DNA of 64,000 nucleotides, from contig JALVOT010000017.1 in the NCBI GenBank assembly GCA_027026255.1, forward strand, positions 79,462 to 143,461, written 5' to 3'. The notes under the pieces were generated by a model. The model searched no databases and was not told the origin of the DNA. It saw only the letters and a list, made by a program, of their open reading frames with translations. Source of the stretch: Caldifarciminota bacterium (lineage in GTDB: Bacteria > Hydrothermota > Tepidihabitantia > SM23-42). This document shows positions 24,383-34,573 of the stretch, in pieces. Numbering within the stretch: the first letter of the stretch is position 1; each line of letters starts with the position of its first letter. The translations under genes and the position numbers were made by a program.

Positions 24383-26446
24383 TTATTCTCTACGGATGAG
24401 ATTTATCCTCCCCTGTTCATCAATATCCATAACCTTAACAATCACCTCATCACCGATATGGACAACATCCTCTACCTTACGCACCCTCTTCTTGGAAAGC
24501 CTTGATATATGAATCAGACCTTCCTTACCCGGGAGTATTTCTACAAACGCACCAAAGTTTGTAATCCTTTTGACCTTCCCAATATAGGTGCGGCCAACCT
24601 CCACCTCCTGGACAATCGTCTTGATAATCTCCTTTGCCTTTTCTACATTCTGGCTCTTTGGTCCGGCAATGGTTACTTTACCGTCATCATCAATATCAAT
24701 TTCCACATCATTATCCGCGATGATTTTACGAATCATTTTACCACCGGGACCAATGACCTCACCAATCTTCTCCTTGGGAATAGAAAAGGCAACAATCTTG
24801 GGTGCATATTTAGAAAGCTCGCCGCGGGGAGAACTTATAGTTCGATTCATTATTTCCAAGATTGCAAGCCTTGCCTTATACGCCTTCTCAACTGCCTGGC
24901 TAAGAATATCCACTGCCAGCCCACGGATTTTCAGGTCGAGCTGGATTGCGGTAATCCCCTGTTTGGTTCCTGCAACCTTGAAATCCATATCACCATAATG
25001 ATCCTCATCGCCGACAATATCAACAAGAAGTTCATATTTTTCGCCCTCTTTTATCAACCCGATTGAAATACCAGCAACCGCATCCTTTATCGGCACCCCT
25101 GCATCCATAAGGGATAAGGATGAACCACAAACCGTAGCCATTGATGACGAACCATTAGATTCAAGGATATTGGAAACAACCCTGATTGTATAGGGGAATG
25201 TTTCTTCATCCGGCAACAAGGGAACGATTGACTTTTCAGCTAAGGCGCCATGGCCGATCTCTCTTCGACCCGGCCCACGGACCGGTTTTACATCACCCGT
25301 AGAAAACGGTGGGAAATTGTAATGAAGCATAAACGATTTTGTTTCCTCACCATAAATCGCATCAATACGCTGTTCATCACTTGCCGTGCCCAGGGTGGTA
25401 ACTGCAAGGCTCTGGGTCTGACCCCGGGTGAAGATAGCTGAACCATGGGTTCTTGGCAGAACACCAATCTCACAGGAGACCGGTCTGATTTCATCAAGGG
25501 CCCGGCCGTCAATTCGCTTCTTTTCTTCTATAACCATAGTACGCATCTTTGTGCGCATAATCTCATCGACCACATATTTTACTTTTGCCTCAATATTTTC
25601 GTCTTCTTCAGTCATCTTTTCTGCCAGGGTCTTTATCACCTGCATTTTTGCCTGATCCCGTGCGGTCTTTTCCTTGAAAACAAATACCTGGTCGATTAAC
25701 GGTGCGGCATTTTCAGAAATCTTTTTGTGGAGTTCTTCATCTACAAACGGAGCGACCAAATCGAGTTTTTCCTTACCGGCTCTTTTTACAAGTTCCTTTT
25801 CAATTTGAATTATTCGGGTTATATGAGGTTGGGCGAATTTTATTGCACCAATTACCTCCTCATTTGATGCCTCCTTCGCACCTCCTTCAATCATTACGAT
25901 AGAATCTTCGGTTCCTGCAATAACCAGATTAACCTTGCACCTTTCCTGAACCTGAAGGCTGGGATTTATCACATATTCACCATCCACCAGGCCCACCTTT
26001 ACCCCGGCAATCGGAGTAGTAAAAGGAATTTCTGAAAGCAGAAGGGCGGTTGCGGCCCCGATAATACCGAGGCCGTCTGCTTCATGTTCAACATCTGAGG
26101 AAAGGAGATGGGCAATAATTTGAACCTCATTTCTGAATCCTTCAGGAAATAAGGGACGAAGGGGCCGGTCAATAAGTCTGGAAACAAGAATCTCATACTC
26201 TGAAGGTCTGGTCTCGCGTTTTATAAATCCACCTGGAATTTTACCCGCTGCAAAGGAGAGTTCCCGATAATCAACAATCAGGGGTAAAAAATCGATATGC
26301 TCGGCAATATCCTGTTTATATGTAACGCATACCAGAAGCACGGTATCACCATAGGATACCAGGCATTCACCTGCGGCCTGTTTTGCAAGCCGACCAGTCT
26401 CCAGTCTTAATACCCTTTCACCGAGCTCTAAATCTATATAGTGCAA
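24383..26446 (-). CDS. pnp: Polynucleotide phosphorylase
   Basis: 687 aa: two RNase PH domains (first with GGFIKRETRPSEYEIL, second with ALAVTTLGT-like core, GPGRREIGHGALAEK and MASVCGSSL-type motif), then KH (IGEVIGPGGKMIRKI) and S1 (GKVKRITNFGAFVEILPG) domains. 3'-5' phosphorolytic RNA degradation. TTG start 1 base after the rpsO stop. Confidence 0.97.
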   Translation of the reverse strand: MHYIDLELGERVLRLETGRLAKQAAGECLVSYGDTVLLVCVTYKQDIAEHIDFLPLIVDYRELSFAAGKIPGGFIKRETRPSEYEILVSRLIDRPLRPLFPEGFRNEVQIIAHLLSSDVEHEADGLGIIGAATALLLSEIPFTTPIAGVKVGLVDGEYVINPSLQVQERCKVNLVIAGTEDSIVMIEGGAKEASNEEVIGAIKFAQPHITRIIQIEKELVKRAGKEKLDLVAPFVDEELHKKISENAAPLIDQVFVFKEKTARDQAKMQVIKTLAEKMTEEDENIEAKVKYVVDEIMRTKMRTMVIEEKKRIDGRALDEIRPVSCEIGVLPRTHGSAIFTRGQTQSLAVTTLGTASDEQRIDAIYGEETKSFMLHYNFPPFSTGDVKPVRGPGRREIGHGALAEKSIVPLLPDEETFPYTIRVVSNILESNGSSSMATVCGSSLSLMDAGVPIKDAVAGISIGLIKEGEKYELLVDIVGDEDHYGDMDFKVAGTKQGITAIQLDLKIRGLAVDILSQAVEKAYKARLAILEIMNRTISSPRGELSKYAPKIVAFSIPKEKIGEVIGPGGKMIRKIIADNDVEIDIDDDGKVTIAGPKSQNVEKAKEIIKTIVQEVEVGRTYIGKVKRITNFGAFVEILPGKEGLIHISRLSKKRVRKVEDVVHIGDEVIVKVMDIDEQGRINLIRRE

Positions 26447-26447
26447 A

Positions 26448-26717
26448 TTATCCTCTTAATTTAAGGGTATCAATAACCCTTAAATATTTTGCCCGATCTT
26501 TTTTCATTAAATAGTTAAGATGGCGCCGACGATCATTCACCATCTTAATTAATCCCCGACGCGAATGCTTATCCTTCGGGAACTGTTTCAGATGCTCGGT
26601 AAGGTTCTTTATTCGTTCGGTCAGGATTGCAACCTGAACCTCAGGCGAACCAGTATCCCTGGTATGCCTCTGAAAGTTCTGGATCAATTCCTGTTTTTTC
26701 GTTTTTTCAAATGCCAT
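26448..26717 (-). CDS. rpsO: 30S ribosomal protein S15
   Basis: 89 aa from the ATG at 26717, preceded by AGGAG; an upstream in-frame ATG at 26747 would lie at the -10 box and is rejected. Canonical S15 sequence ([31 protein letters not shown]). Confidence 0.98.
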   Translation of the reverse strand: MAFEKTKKQELIQNFQRHTRDTGSPEVQVAILTERIKNLTEHLKQFPKDKHSRRGLIKMVNDRRRHLNYLMKKDRAKYLRVIDTLKLRG

Positions 26718-26738
26718 ATTAATTTCTCCTTTGTTCCT

Positions 26739-26766
26739 ATTATGCACATTTTTTAAAAAAAGTCAA
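26739..26766 (-). promoter_or_regulatory. Promoter of rpsO-pnp-M16
   Basis: TTGACT (26766-26761), 16-base spacer, CATAAT (26744-26739), 22 bases before the rpsO ATG. Confidence 0.65.
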
Positions 26767-27031
26767 CTGTTTAATATCAGACATCCGGTTTGTCCGGTTA
26801 AATCAGCGATACGTAGCGATATTTTTTACTTATTTATTTATATGTGATTCTTCATCCGCCGTCCGTCAACAGAACGGACGGACCCGGAATGAAAATGAAA
26901 AAGAGAAAGGTATGGACGGACATCCCGAGGTAAAAATCAAGCTAAAATAAAAGCACGATATCAAGAAACAAGATTATAATCTCAACAGCCAAATCACATT
27001 AAACAAATCTTCATAATCCGGTTTCAATCCT
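26767..27031. other. Intergenic region with a strong inverted repeat
   Basis: CCGTCCGT / ACGGACGG with a 7-base loop lies near 26860-26883. No gene or tRNA is seen. The region ends at the mobile-like element starting at 27032. Confidence 0.4.
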
Positions 27032-27395
27032 GACTCCTCTCCACTTTTTTCATTATGCCTTCTGGATTAATTGTAACGGTATTCTGGACAGAATAAACTT
27101 CCCCGAGATTATTAAACCAAGACGAAAAATACTCAACAACTTCGTTTTACTTTATATTATTTTATTGGTCATTTGAAAAATTTCTCTACCATCTTTGCGC
27201 GTTTCCATTTTTCTCAGCGCGGGCGGCGGTTCCATTTTTCTCAGCGCGGGCGGCGTCCCCGCCGCCCGCTGGAGGTTTGTCATCCTTAACTCCTTTCAGA
27301 ATCTCCTGCAGCTCGCCAGGCGCCCTGCCTCGGGGCGAGACGCCCCCCGGCTATATTGTAATTACAAAAACCGGGACAAAAAGTGGAGAGGAGTC
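27032..27395. mobile_element. MITE-like element, copy 1
   Basis: Begins with GACTCCTCTCCACTTTTT (27032-27049) and ends with its exact reverse complement (27378-27395), an 18-bp perfect terminal inverted repeat around 364 bp with no transposase. Inside are two copies of a 27-bp GC-rich unit, then a GC-rich region able to fold (GGGCGGCG/CGCCGCCC). Flanks carry a near-perfect direct repeat, CCGGTTTCAATC at 27018 and CCGGTTTCAGTC at 27395, possibly a target duplication. Confidence 0.75.
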
Positions 27396-27409
27396 CGGTT
27401 TCAGTCGCA

Positions 27410-27437
27410 TTGACAATGAATATATTCTCATTATAAT
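27410..27437 (+). promoter_or_regulatory. Promoter of the Yip1 gene
   Basis: TTGACA (27410-27415), 16-base spacer, TATAAT (27432-27437), directly downstream of MITE copy 1. Confidence 0.75.
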
Positions 27438-27467
27438 TAAAATATTATTATCAAAAAAGGAGCAGCT

Positions 27468-28142
27468 ATGGGTGATTTATTAAATATTTTTACTGAACCA
27501 GCAGGGGTCTTTGAAAAACTTAAAGCACATCCGCATTGGTTAACACCTTTTCTGGTGGTTTTGATTATCGTTGCCCTGAGTTCGGCATTAACCTTTAAAT
27601 TGGGTCGAGAAAAGATTATGGTCCGACAGGAACAGTTAATGCGGGATCGCGGTATGACCGATGAAGAGATTGAAAAAACCCTGGAGATTTCCCGCGGTCC
27701 TTTACCGATTATCTTCAGTCTAATCGGAGGCGCATTTTATACAGCGGTTATAATCTTATTATTATCTCTGGTGCTCCACCTTTTTACTCCGGTCTTTGGC
27801 GGAGAGAGTAATTTTCGTCTTACCTTCTCTGTAGTCTGTTATAGTTCACTTATACTCGCCGTGGCGGCAATACTGAAAATTGTTCTGGTTGCCGTAACAC
27901 ATTCTCCTTATATATCAACATCCTTAACCCTTTTTTCACCCCGGCTTTCTGAAAAAACCTTCCTCTATAAACTCCTTGCCGGCTTCGATTTCTTTGTAAT
28001 CTGGGAAATGATTCTGGTGGCATTGGGGATATCCATTACCAACAAAATAAGAAAAGATAATGCATATATCTTGGTCTTTGCAATCTGGATTGTTTCGGTA
28101 TTTATCGGTATTGGCCTGGGCAGCCTGCACGGGCAGGGATAG
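27468..28142 (+). CDS. Yip1-family membrane protein
   Basis: 224 aa, start after AAGGAG. N-terminal amphipathic segment (NIFTEPAGVFEKLKAHPHWLTPF) followed by five predicted membrane helices, the pattern of bacterial Yip1-domain proteins. Function not known. It precedes an efflux operon but has its own promoter. Confidence 0.75.
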   Translation: MGDLLNIFTEPAGVFEKLKAHPHWLTPFLVVLIIVALSSALTFKLGREKIMVRQEQLMRDRGMTDEEIEKTLEISRGPLPIIFSLIGGAFYTAVIILLLSLVLHLFTPVFGGESNFRLTFSVVCYSSLILAVAAILKIVLVAVTHSPYISTSLTLFSPRLSEKTFLYKLLAGFDFFVIWEMILVALGISITNKIRKDNAYILVFAIWIVSVFIGIGLGSLHGQG

Positions 28143-28193
28143 ATTGAATCTTTTGTTTAAATATTATGTCTAAATTATAATGGAGACGGAGTG

Positions 28194-29432
28194 ATGATAA
28201 TCCTTTTTTTATTTTTTCAGGTTGATTCCCTTTCTCTAAGTCAGGCGATCGACTGTGCCCTGGCGGGGAGTCCGGTCTATAATGAATCCCGGGCTTCACT
28301 CTCCCTGGTGCGTATCCAATTCTATAAAAGTTTATCAAATCTTTTACCGACAATAACCACCCGGGCCCGATATACAAAGAGCACTTTCCAGGGCTTTGAT
28401 ACCGATTCGTATACCGGTTCGATAAATCTGACGGTTCCGATATTTGATATCGATGTAATTGGCTCAATCATCCTCTCCAAGGAACAATTGAGCAGCAGTG
28501 AAATAAATTATAAGACGGAAATTGCGCGCCTGATATTGAATCTCAAGACTGCATACTACAAACTTGTCAATACCCGGGAATTTCTCAAGGCTTCAGAAAT
28601 CACCATTAAACATGCCCGGGAGAATCTTAAGTTGATAAAGACAAAATATTCAATCGGTTCGGCATCCCGACTGGAAAAACTCCAGGCTGAGGTCTTTTAT
28701 CTCCGTGCCCTTGAAAATAAGGCAAATGCAATTACCCGGAGGGTTAACGCCCGGGAAGAACTGAAATCACTCCTGGGGGTTGAACATAATATCTATGCCA
28801 CTGATTCCCTTGTTATGCCCGACCGCATTGACCTGCCAGACCTTGATTCAATACTGACAATAATTGATCGGGTAAACCTTGACATTCAATCAGCCCATAA
28901 ACTTGCCGGTATCGCCCGCACCGGTCTGGTCCTTTCTTATTTAGCATTCCTGCCCAAAGTCTCTTTCTTTTATGGATATAACACCACCGCCGATTCTTTG
29001 ATTTTTGATTTTCAATACTACAGGGATAATCATACAACCGACTACGGCATCAATATTTCCCCGCCCCTTTTTGAAATAAAGACCATTATCTTTAACTGGC
29101 TAACCGCAAAAAAAGAGTATCATATCAAGCAGTTTACTGAACGGCGTGTTGAACTGGAGACCAAAAAGGCATTGCGGACATCTTATTATACATTAAAAGG
29201 AGCAATCGATAAATTGCACTACGCCCGGCGGGCATTTGAGGCGGCAAACGAGGCGGCAACAATCGCCCGGGAGCAGTTCCGACTCGGTGCGGTTTCCTTA
29301 CTCGATTTACTCCAGAGTGAAGAGGAATTATACGATGCCAAACTCTCTTTCAATACTGCATTAGAAAATTATTACCTGCAGAAGGCAAACTTTTCATATC
29401 TGGCCGGGGAGTTTGTTCTTAAAAAGGAGTGA
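28194..29432 (+). CDS. TolC-family outer-membrane efflux protein
   Basis: ATG 28194 after GGAGACGG. 412 aa with signal peptide and the two OEP repeats of long alpha-helices (LSQAIDCALAGSP near the start; AREQFRLGAVSLLDLLQSEEELYDAKLSF near 360). Outer-membrane exit duct for the MacAB-like pump encoded just downstream; coupled by overlapping SD/stop. Confidence 0.85.
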   Translation: MIILFLFFQVDSLSLSQAIDCALAGSPVYNESRASLSLVRIQFYKSLSNLLPTITTRARYTKSTFQGFDTDSYTGSINLTVPIFDIDVIGSIILSKEQLSSSEINYKTEIARLILNLKTAYYKLVNTREFLKASEITIKHARENLKLIKTKYSIGSASRLEKLQAEVFYLRALENKANAITRRVNAREELKSLLGVEHNIYATDSLVMPDRIDLPDLDSILTIIDRVNLDIQSAHKLAGIARTGLVLSYLAFLPKVSFFYGYNTTADSLIFDFQYYRDNHTTDYGINISPPLFEIKTIIFNWLTAKKEYHIKQFTERRVELETKKALRTSYYTLKGAIDKLHYARRAFEAANEAATIAREQFRLGAVSLLDLLQSEEELYDAKLSFNTALENYYLQKANFSYLAGEFVLKKE

Positions 29433-29434
29433 TT

Positions 29435-30574
29435 ATGAAAAAGATAATTTTTATTATTGGGATCATTGTGATTATCATCCTGGTTGTGGTGCTGAACCTT
29501 TCCCATAAAGAATCGGGAAAAGATGTCGAGGTTGCATTGGTTAAAAAAGGAGCGATTGTATCAAGGGTATCGGCTTCAGGAAATCTTAAGGCAAAAAGTC
29601 AAATCGATATCTCGGCTGAGACCATAGGACGGATTAAAAAAATTTATTATAAAGAGGGTGACTATGTAAAAAAGGGGAATTTGATAATTGAACTTGATGA
29701 TATTAAAGCCCGGGCCAATAAAAAACTTGCCCGGGCACAACTTGCCCAGGCAAAACAGGATTTTACCCGCGCCAAAGAACTTTTTGAAAAAAAATTGATT
29801 TCTGAAGAAAATTTTGAGAAGGCAAAACTGCATTATGAAAGTGCCCGGGCAAGTTATGAGCAGGCGCTTGATGCCTATAATAAGACAAAGATTTATGCCC
29901 CGATCTCCGGAAAAATAATGAAGATAAATGTTGAGGAAGGAGAGACCGCGGTGATGGGCACAATGAATTACCAGGGCACCGTCCTTATGACGATTGCTGA
30001 TTTATCCAGGATGATTGCTGTGGTTAAGGTTGATGAAACTGATATTCCTCAGATTAAGATAGGCCAGGCCGCGGAGGTAGTTGCAGACGCCCTGCCCGAT
30101 TCTGCATTTAAAGGGAAAGTAACCAAAGTTGGATTGATGCCGATTGTAAGTCACCTTGCTACAGAGACCGCAACCGAATTTGAAGTTGAGATTGAACTGG
30201 ATGAATTTTCACCGAGATTGAGACCCGGAATGAATGTTAAGGCTGATATCATCGTGAACAAAAAGTCTGATGTTTTAACCATCCCGCTTCAGGCCGTAGG
30301 CAGAAAAAAGAAGAAAAAGGATACGGTATTTTTGGTGAAAGACGGCCGGGCTGAGTTAAAGGAAGTGGAAATCGGTGCCCGAAGTGATACCGATGCTGAA
30401 ATAATATCGGGGCTGGTCGAAGGAGATACAGTAATCATCGGACCTTATCGAATCCTTTCAAAGTTGAAAGATGGTGATCTGATTCAGTTTGAAGAATCAG
30501 AAGAATCAAAAGAAAAGGCGCCATCCCGTAAAAGGGCGCACCGACTTATTCGCTTTATCAAAAAATATGGCTGA
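29435..30574 (+). CDS. Efflux periplasmic adaptor (HlyD/MacA-like)
   Basis: ATG 29435 after AAGGAG. N-terminal membrane anchor, lipoyl/biotinyl half-motifs (IGRIKKIYYKEGDYVKKGNLI and YAPISGKIMKINVEEGETA) flanking a coiled-coil hairpin (residues 85-150), then beta-barrel and membrane-proximal domains. Links the TolC duct to the ABC pump of the same operon. 379 aa. Confidence 0.88.
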   Translation: MKKIIFIIGIIVIIILVVVLNLSHKESGKDVEVALVKKGAIVSRVSASGNLKAKSQIDISAETIGRIKKIYYKEGDYVKKGNLIIELDDIKARANKKLARAQLAQAKQDFTRAKELFEKKLISEENFEKAKLHYESARASYEQALDAYNKTKIYAPISGKIMKINVEEGETAVMGTMNYQGTVLMTIADLSRMIAVVKVDETDIPQIKIGQAAEVVADALPDSAFKGKVTKVGLMPIVSHLATETATEFEVEIELDEFSPRLRPGMNVKADIIVNKKSDVLTIPLQAVGRKKKKKDTVFLVKDGRAELKEVEIGARSDTDAEIISGLVEGDTVIIGPYRILSKLKDGDLIQFEESEESKEKAPSRKRAHRLIRFIKKYG

Positions 30575-31259
30575 GAAAACAGAAAAATCGGTTGTTTGTA
30601 AGGGTATCAATATTCATAAGACCTACTGGCGGGGTAAAATTGAGGTGCATGCCCTGCAGGGTGTGGATATTGAAATCAGAAGGAATGAATATATATCGAT
30701 TATGGGTGCATCAGGTTCAGGAAAATCGACATTAATCCATATCCTGGGCTGTCTTGATACCCCGACCAGAGGTGAATATTACTTAGAAGAAAAAAGGGTT
30801 TCTGAATTCAGTGATGATGAACTGGCACGGATAAGGAATCAGTCGATAGGATTTGTTTTTCAGGAATTTAATCTTCTGCCCAGACTTTCGGCTTTAGAGA
30901 ATGTAGCATTACCTTTGGTATATGCAGGTAAAAAAAGGATAGAACGAATAAAGAAAAGTCGGGCAATCTTAGAAAAACTCGGCCTGGGTGAAAGAATCCA
31001 TCATCGACCCAATGAACTCTCCGGCGGAGAATGCCAGCGTGTTGCGATTGCCCGGGCGCTTATTAATGAACCCAAAATTATCTTCGCCGATGAGCCAACC
31101 GGAAATCTTGATTCCAAAACCGGTCAGGAGATAATGGCGATATTTGATAAACTTGTTGAAGAGGGAAACACCTTGGTGATGGTTACCCATGACCCCGATA
31201 TTGCCCGAAGTGCCCGGCGTATCATAAAATTAAAAGACGGCAGAATTGGTGATGCATAA
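30567..31259 (+). CDS. ABC transporter ATP-binding protein (MacB/LolD-like)
   Basis: ATG 30567 (MAEKTEK) overlaps the adaptor end by 8 bases; an earlier in-frame start is 78 bases inside that gene. 230 aa with Walker [10 protein letters not shown], signature LSGGECQR, Walker [13 protein letters not shown], and THDPDIA. Partner ATPase of the FtsX/MacB-fold permease that follows. Confidence 0.9.
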   Translation: MAEKTEKSVVCKGINIHKTYWRGKIEVHALQGVDIEIRRNEYISIMGASGSGKSTLIHILGCLDTPTRGEYYLEEKRVSEFSDDELARIRNQSIGFVFQEFNLLPRLSALENVALPLVYAGKKRIERIKKSRAILEKLGLGERIHHRPNELSGGECQRVAIARALINEPKIIFADEPTGNLDSKTGQEIMAIFDKLVEEGNTLVMVTHDPDIARSARRIIKLKDGRIGDA

Positions 31260-32499
31260 TATACTGGAATCCATAGCCCTTGCCCTTCAGACCTTCAAGA
31301 CCCATAAGTTACGCTCATTTTTAACAATCCTTGGTGTCATTATTGGTGTGAGCACGGTCATCGCCATTCTCTCTCTGATTGAGGGATTGAACCAGGCGGT
31401 TACCGGTCAGATTCGTTCCCTTGGTTCGGATGTAATATATCTTACAAAATATTCAATGGTGCGAAGGGGACCGGCTGAGATTGAGAAGATTGCGCGGCGT
31501 CGGGACTTTACTCCGGATGATGCAATTGCAATCAGTCGTCTGCCTTCAGTGGCTGCGACTGCCCCGGTAATCGAGAGACAGTGGAATAAATTGAAGTATC
31601 ATAATAAAGAATCCGGGCAGATTTCCATCATCGGCTCGAATCAATATTTTTCAAAGGTGAGCAACCGCACCGTGCAAAGCGGTCGGGACCTGACTGAGAG
31701 CGATGTTGCACACAGACGCAATGTCGGAGTAATCGGTTCCAAAGTGGCGGCTGACCTGTTTGAAGAAGAATCACCGATTGGAAAGGAGTTGACTATCCGG
31801 GGTAAACGGATTCGGATTGTCGGGGTATTCGAAGAGAAGGGCGCCTTTCTTGGTCAGAGTATGGACAATTTTATTCTTGTCCCTTATTCATTCTTTGAGA
31901 AACTATTTCCCGGCAAAACCCTTTCGATATTTGACAGGGCTTTCTCCACCTATTCAATTCATATTATGCCCCGACCGAAGAAGTTGGATTCGGCGATCGA
32001 TGAGGTGCGGGAATTGATGCGGAGAAGAAGGGGTTTGACATTTGATAAACCGGATGATTTTGAATTGAATACCCAGGAGATGTTACTGGATATTTATCAT
32101 AGTATTACCCAGGTGGGATTTGTAGCAATTGTCGCCATCGCGGCGATTTCATTGATTGTTGGGGGAATTGGGATTATGAATATTATGCTCGTTTCAGTAG
32201 CGGAAAGGACCCGGGAAATCGGTATCCGCAAGGCGGTCGGTGCATCAAACAGAAACATCCTACTACAATTTCTCTTTGAATCAGTAGTCCTGGCATTAAT
32301 AGGTGGAATTATCGGTATCGTCTTTGGAATACTTCTGGCAAAGTTGATTTCTGCTGTTTCCCCCCTTAAGGCGGCGGTTGCTTTATGGATGGTCCTTTTG
32401 GGATTCGGCTTTTCTGCGGCGGTGGGGATTTTCTTCGGTATCTACCCGGCGCATCGTGCTGCCGGACTCAATCCGATTGAGGCATTAAGATACGAATAG
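31252..32499 (+). CDS. MacB-like ABC permease (FtsX fold)
   Basis: ATG 31252 overlaps the ATPase by 8 bases. 415 aa: N-terminal helix, large periplasmic MacB domain (residues 50-270), then three C-terminal helices (VGGIGIMNIMLVSVAERTREIGIRKAVGAS around 300-330). Forms a tripartite export pump with the two upstream genes and TolC; cargo unknown. Converges on pbp1A with one base between stops. Confidence 0.9.
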   Translation: MHNILESIALALQTFKTHKLRSFLTILGVIIGVSTVIAILSLIEGLNQAVTGQIRSLGSDVIYLTKYSMVRRGPAEIEKIARRRDFTPDDAIAISRLPSVAATAPVIERQWNKLKYHNKESGQISIIGSNQYFSKVSNRTVQSGRDLTESDVAHRRNVGVIGSKVAADLFEEESPIGKELTIRGKRIRIVGVFEEKGAFLGQSMDNFILVPYSFFEKLFPGKTLSIFDRAFSTYSIHIMPRPKKLDSAIDEVRELMRRRRGLTFDKPDDFELNTQEMLLDIYHSITQVGFVAIVAIAAISLIVGGIGIMNIMLVSVAERTREIGIRKAVGASNRNILLQFLFESVVLALIGGIIGIVFGILLAKLISAVSPLKAAVALWMVLLGFGFSAAVGIFFGIYPAHRAAGLNPIEALRYE

Positions 32500-32500
32500 G

Positions 32501-34573
32501 TTATCGTATACCTTCAAAGTCTTCCTGAAATTTTGTGCCTGATTTGAAGATATGAAGGTCACAGGAATCCTTGGGTTCAGTGCCTTTTATGAATATTTCA
32601 TACCTTGCCTTAGGGCAATATTTTCGCGCCAATTTACCGGACTTGGTGCATATCCGGCACCAGGCCAGGCCGGACGAAGGTCTGGGAAAGTCTTTGTTCT
32701 GAACTGTATCAATATGTGCCATCAGGTCTCCCCATATGGGCGCTGATACTACACCACCTGTAGCACCCCTGAATATCCTTCGGTTATCATCATAACCAAT
32801 CCATATCCCACAGGCATAATCCGGTGTAAATCCAATGAACCAGGCATCACTGTAATTATTTGTAGTGCCGGTTTTACCTGCAGCCGGCCCTTTATAATAT
32901 CTTCTAATTCGATATGCGGTTCCCCCATCTACGACAGAACGCATAAGGTCCGTCATCACATATGCAGTCTGAGGTGAAATTCTCTTTTCAGGAATCGGAT
33001 TTGAAGTTTCAATAACTGTGCCATCGCGGTCTGTAATCCTGCGGATAAGTATCGGTTTCACACTTTCGCCAAGATTGGCAATGGTTCCTGCAGCATTTAC
33101 CATCTCCAGAAGGTTTACCTCGCAGGCACCGAGTGCCAGAGAGATAACCGGTAAAAGGGGTGATTCCACACCAAGATTATGGGCATACTGAACCACCAGC
33201 TCCGGACCGAGACTGCGTATCAATCTTATTGCAACAAGATTGCGGGAAAGTTGTAACGCCTTCCTTAAGGTTATTGGTCCCAAAAATTTTCGGTCATAAT
33301 TTGAAGGACGATATATAGAATCCACGCCTGGAATCTCTAAGACAATGGGGAGGTCGAGGACGATATCAGCCGGGGTAAAGCCATTATCAATCGCTGCCGT
33401 AAAGACAAATATCTTAAAGGCACTGCCCGCCTGCCTGCGCGCCTGGGTTGCGCGATTGAATTGGCTCTGGGAAAAATCCCTGCCGCCGATCAATGCCTTC
33501 ACCTCGCCGGTGTGATAGTCCATAAGCACCAGGGCAGCCTGGAGATAAGGAATCGCCATTATTGTATCATTTATGCTTAGAGAATCGTATTTTGACTTGG
33601 GGTCGGGCAGGTGATAATCTTTTTCCAGTGTGCTCAGATGTCGGTTTAAAATCTCTTCGGCAACCCTCTGGATATTGGAATTCATAGTTGTATAGATATT
33701 CGCCCCGCTTCGATAGAGAAATTCCGGACCATATTTTAATTGCAAATATCTTCTTACCTCTTCAAGGAAATATGGTCCGACCTGTTCTGTTTTATTATGT
33801 TCAACAACATTTAATGATTCCTGAACCGCCTTTTGATACTGAGTCCGGGTGATTACTTTATTGTCCAGCATCTTTTTAAGAATGAAATTACGCCTCTTCT
33901 TTGCCCGGTCCGGATGTTTATATGGCGAGTAGTATTCAGGTGATTTTGGCAGGGCGATTAGCAGCGCCGATTCACTTATATCAACCGAAGAGATATTTTT
34001 ATTAAAGTAGTATTTGGCAGCGGTAGCAACACCATAACGACCCTGCCCAAAATTAATCTGATTGAGATACATTTCTAAAATCTCATCCTTGGTATATGTT
34101 CTCTCAATACGGATTGCCAGTGCAATCTCTTTTAATTTTCGCACCAGGGTCTGTTCCATCGTGAGAAACATATTTCGGGCAAGTTGCATTGTAATTGTGC
34201 TTCCCCCCTGGACGATTCTCATATGAGTGAGGTTCAGTAAAAATGATTTGAAAAGACGTAAAATATCCACCCCCCAGTGCTTGTAAAAACGTTTATCCTC
34301 AATACAGATAAAACCATTTTTCAGATATTCCGGCACCTGATCAAGACTTGCCAGTTCCCGCCGTTCAATAAAAAATTCGCGGACCAGATTGCCCTGGTCA
34401 TCAAAGATTTTTGTTGCAACCGGTGGGGCAAAAAATGAGATCGATTCTGCAGGCGGGAGGTCGCTGACAATATATAGATAGGTGCCCAGACCAAAACCCA
34501 GCACAAGGGCGAGCACAAAGAGCAGAATCCAGGTGCGAAGTTTTAGTTTAAAGCCTCTTTTCGGTCTGCGCAT
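32501..34573 (-). CDS. Bifunctional penicillin-binding protein 1A
   Basis: 690 aa: N-terminal membrane helix, GT51 glycosyltransferase (EDKRFYKHWGVD, RIVQGGSTITMQLARN), then transpeptidase with RQAGSAFK (active Ser), SRN and AAGKTGTTNNYSDAWFIG (KTG). Peptidoglycan polymerisation and crosslinking. Three Cys near the C-terminus (CRICTKSGKLARKYC) may form a metal or disulfide site. Overlaps ugpC by 26 bases. Confidence 0.93.
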   Translation of the reverse strand: MRRPKRGFKLKLRTWILLFVLALVLGFGLGTYLYIVSDLPPAESISFFAPPVATKIFDDQGNLVREFFIERRELASLDQVPEYLKNGFICIEDKRFYKHWGVDILRLFKSFLLNLTHMRIVQGGSTITMQLARNMFLTMEQTLVRKLKEIALAIRIERTYTKDEILEMYLNQINFGQGRYGVATAAKYYFNKNISSVDISESALLIALPKSPEYYSPYKHPDRAKKRRNFILKKMLDNKVITRTQYQKAVQESLNVVEHNKTEQVGPYFLEEVRRYLQLKYGPEFLYRSGANIYTTMNSNIQRVAEEILNRHLSTLEKDYHLPDPKSKYDSLSINDTIMAIPYLQAALVLMDYHTGEVKALIGGRDFSQSQFNRATQARRQAGSAFKIFVFTAAIDNGFTPADIVLDLPIVLEIPGVDSIYRPSNYDRKFLGPITLRKALQLSRNLVAIRLIRSLGPELVVQYAHNLGVESPLLPVISLALGACEVNLLEMVNAAGTIANLGESVKPILIRRITDRDGTVIETSNPIPEKRISPQTAYVMTDLMRSVVDGGTAYRIRRYYKGPAAGKTGTTNNYSDAWFIGFTPDYACGIWIGYDDNRRIFRGATGGVVSAPIWGDLMAHIDTVQNKDFPRPSSGLAWCRICTKSGKLARKYCPKARYEIFIKGTEPKDSCDLHIFKSGTKFQEDFEGIR

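Noticed and set aside
26448..26747. rpsO starting at 26747
   Set aside because: That ATG overlaps the -10 region; the ATG at 26717 has the SD and gives the standard 89-aa S15.
27195..27483. Plus-strand frames across MITE copy 1
   Set aside because: They lie wholly within the repeat element and are not kept in the other copies.
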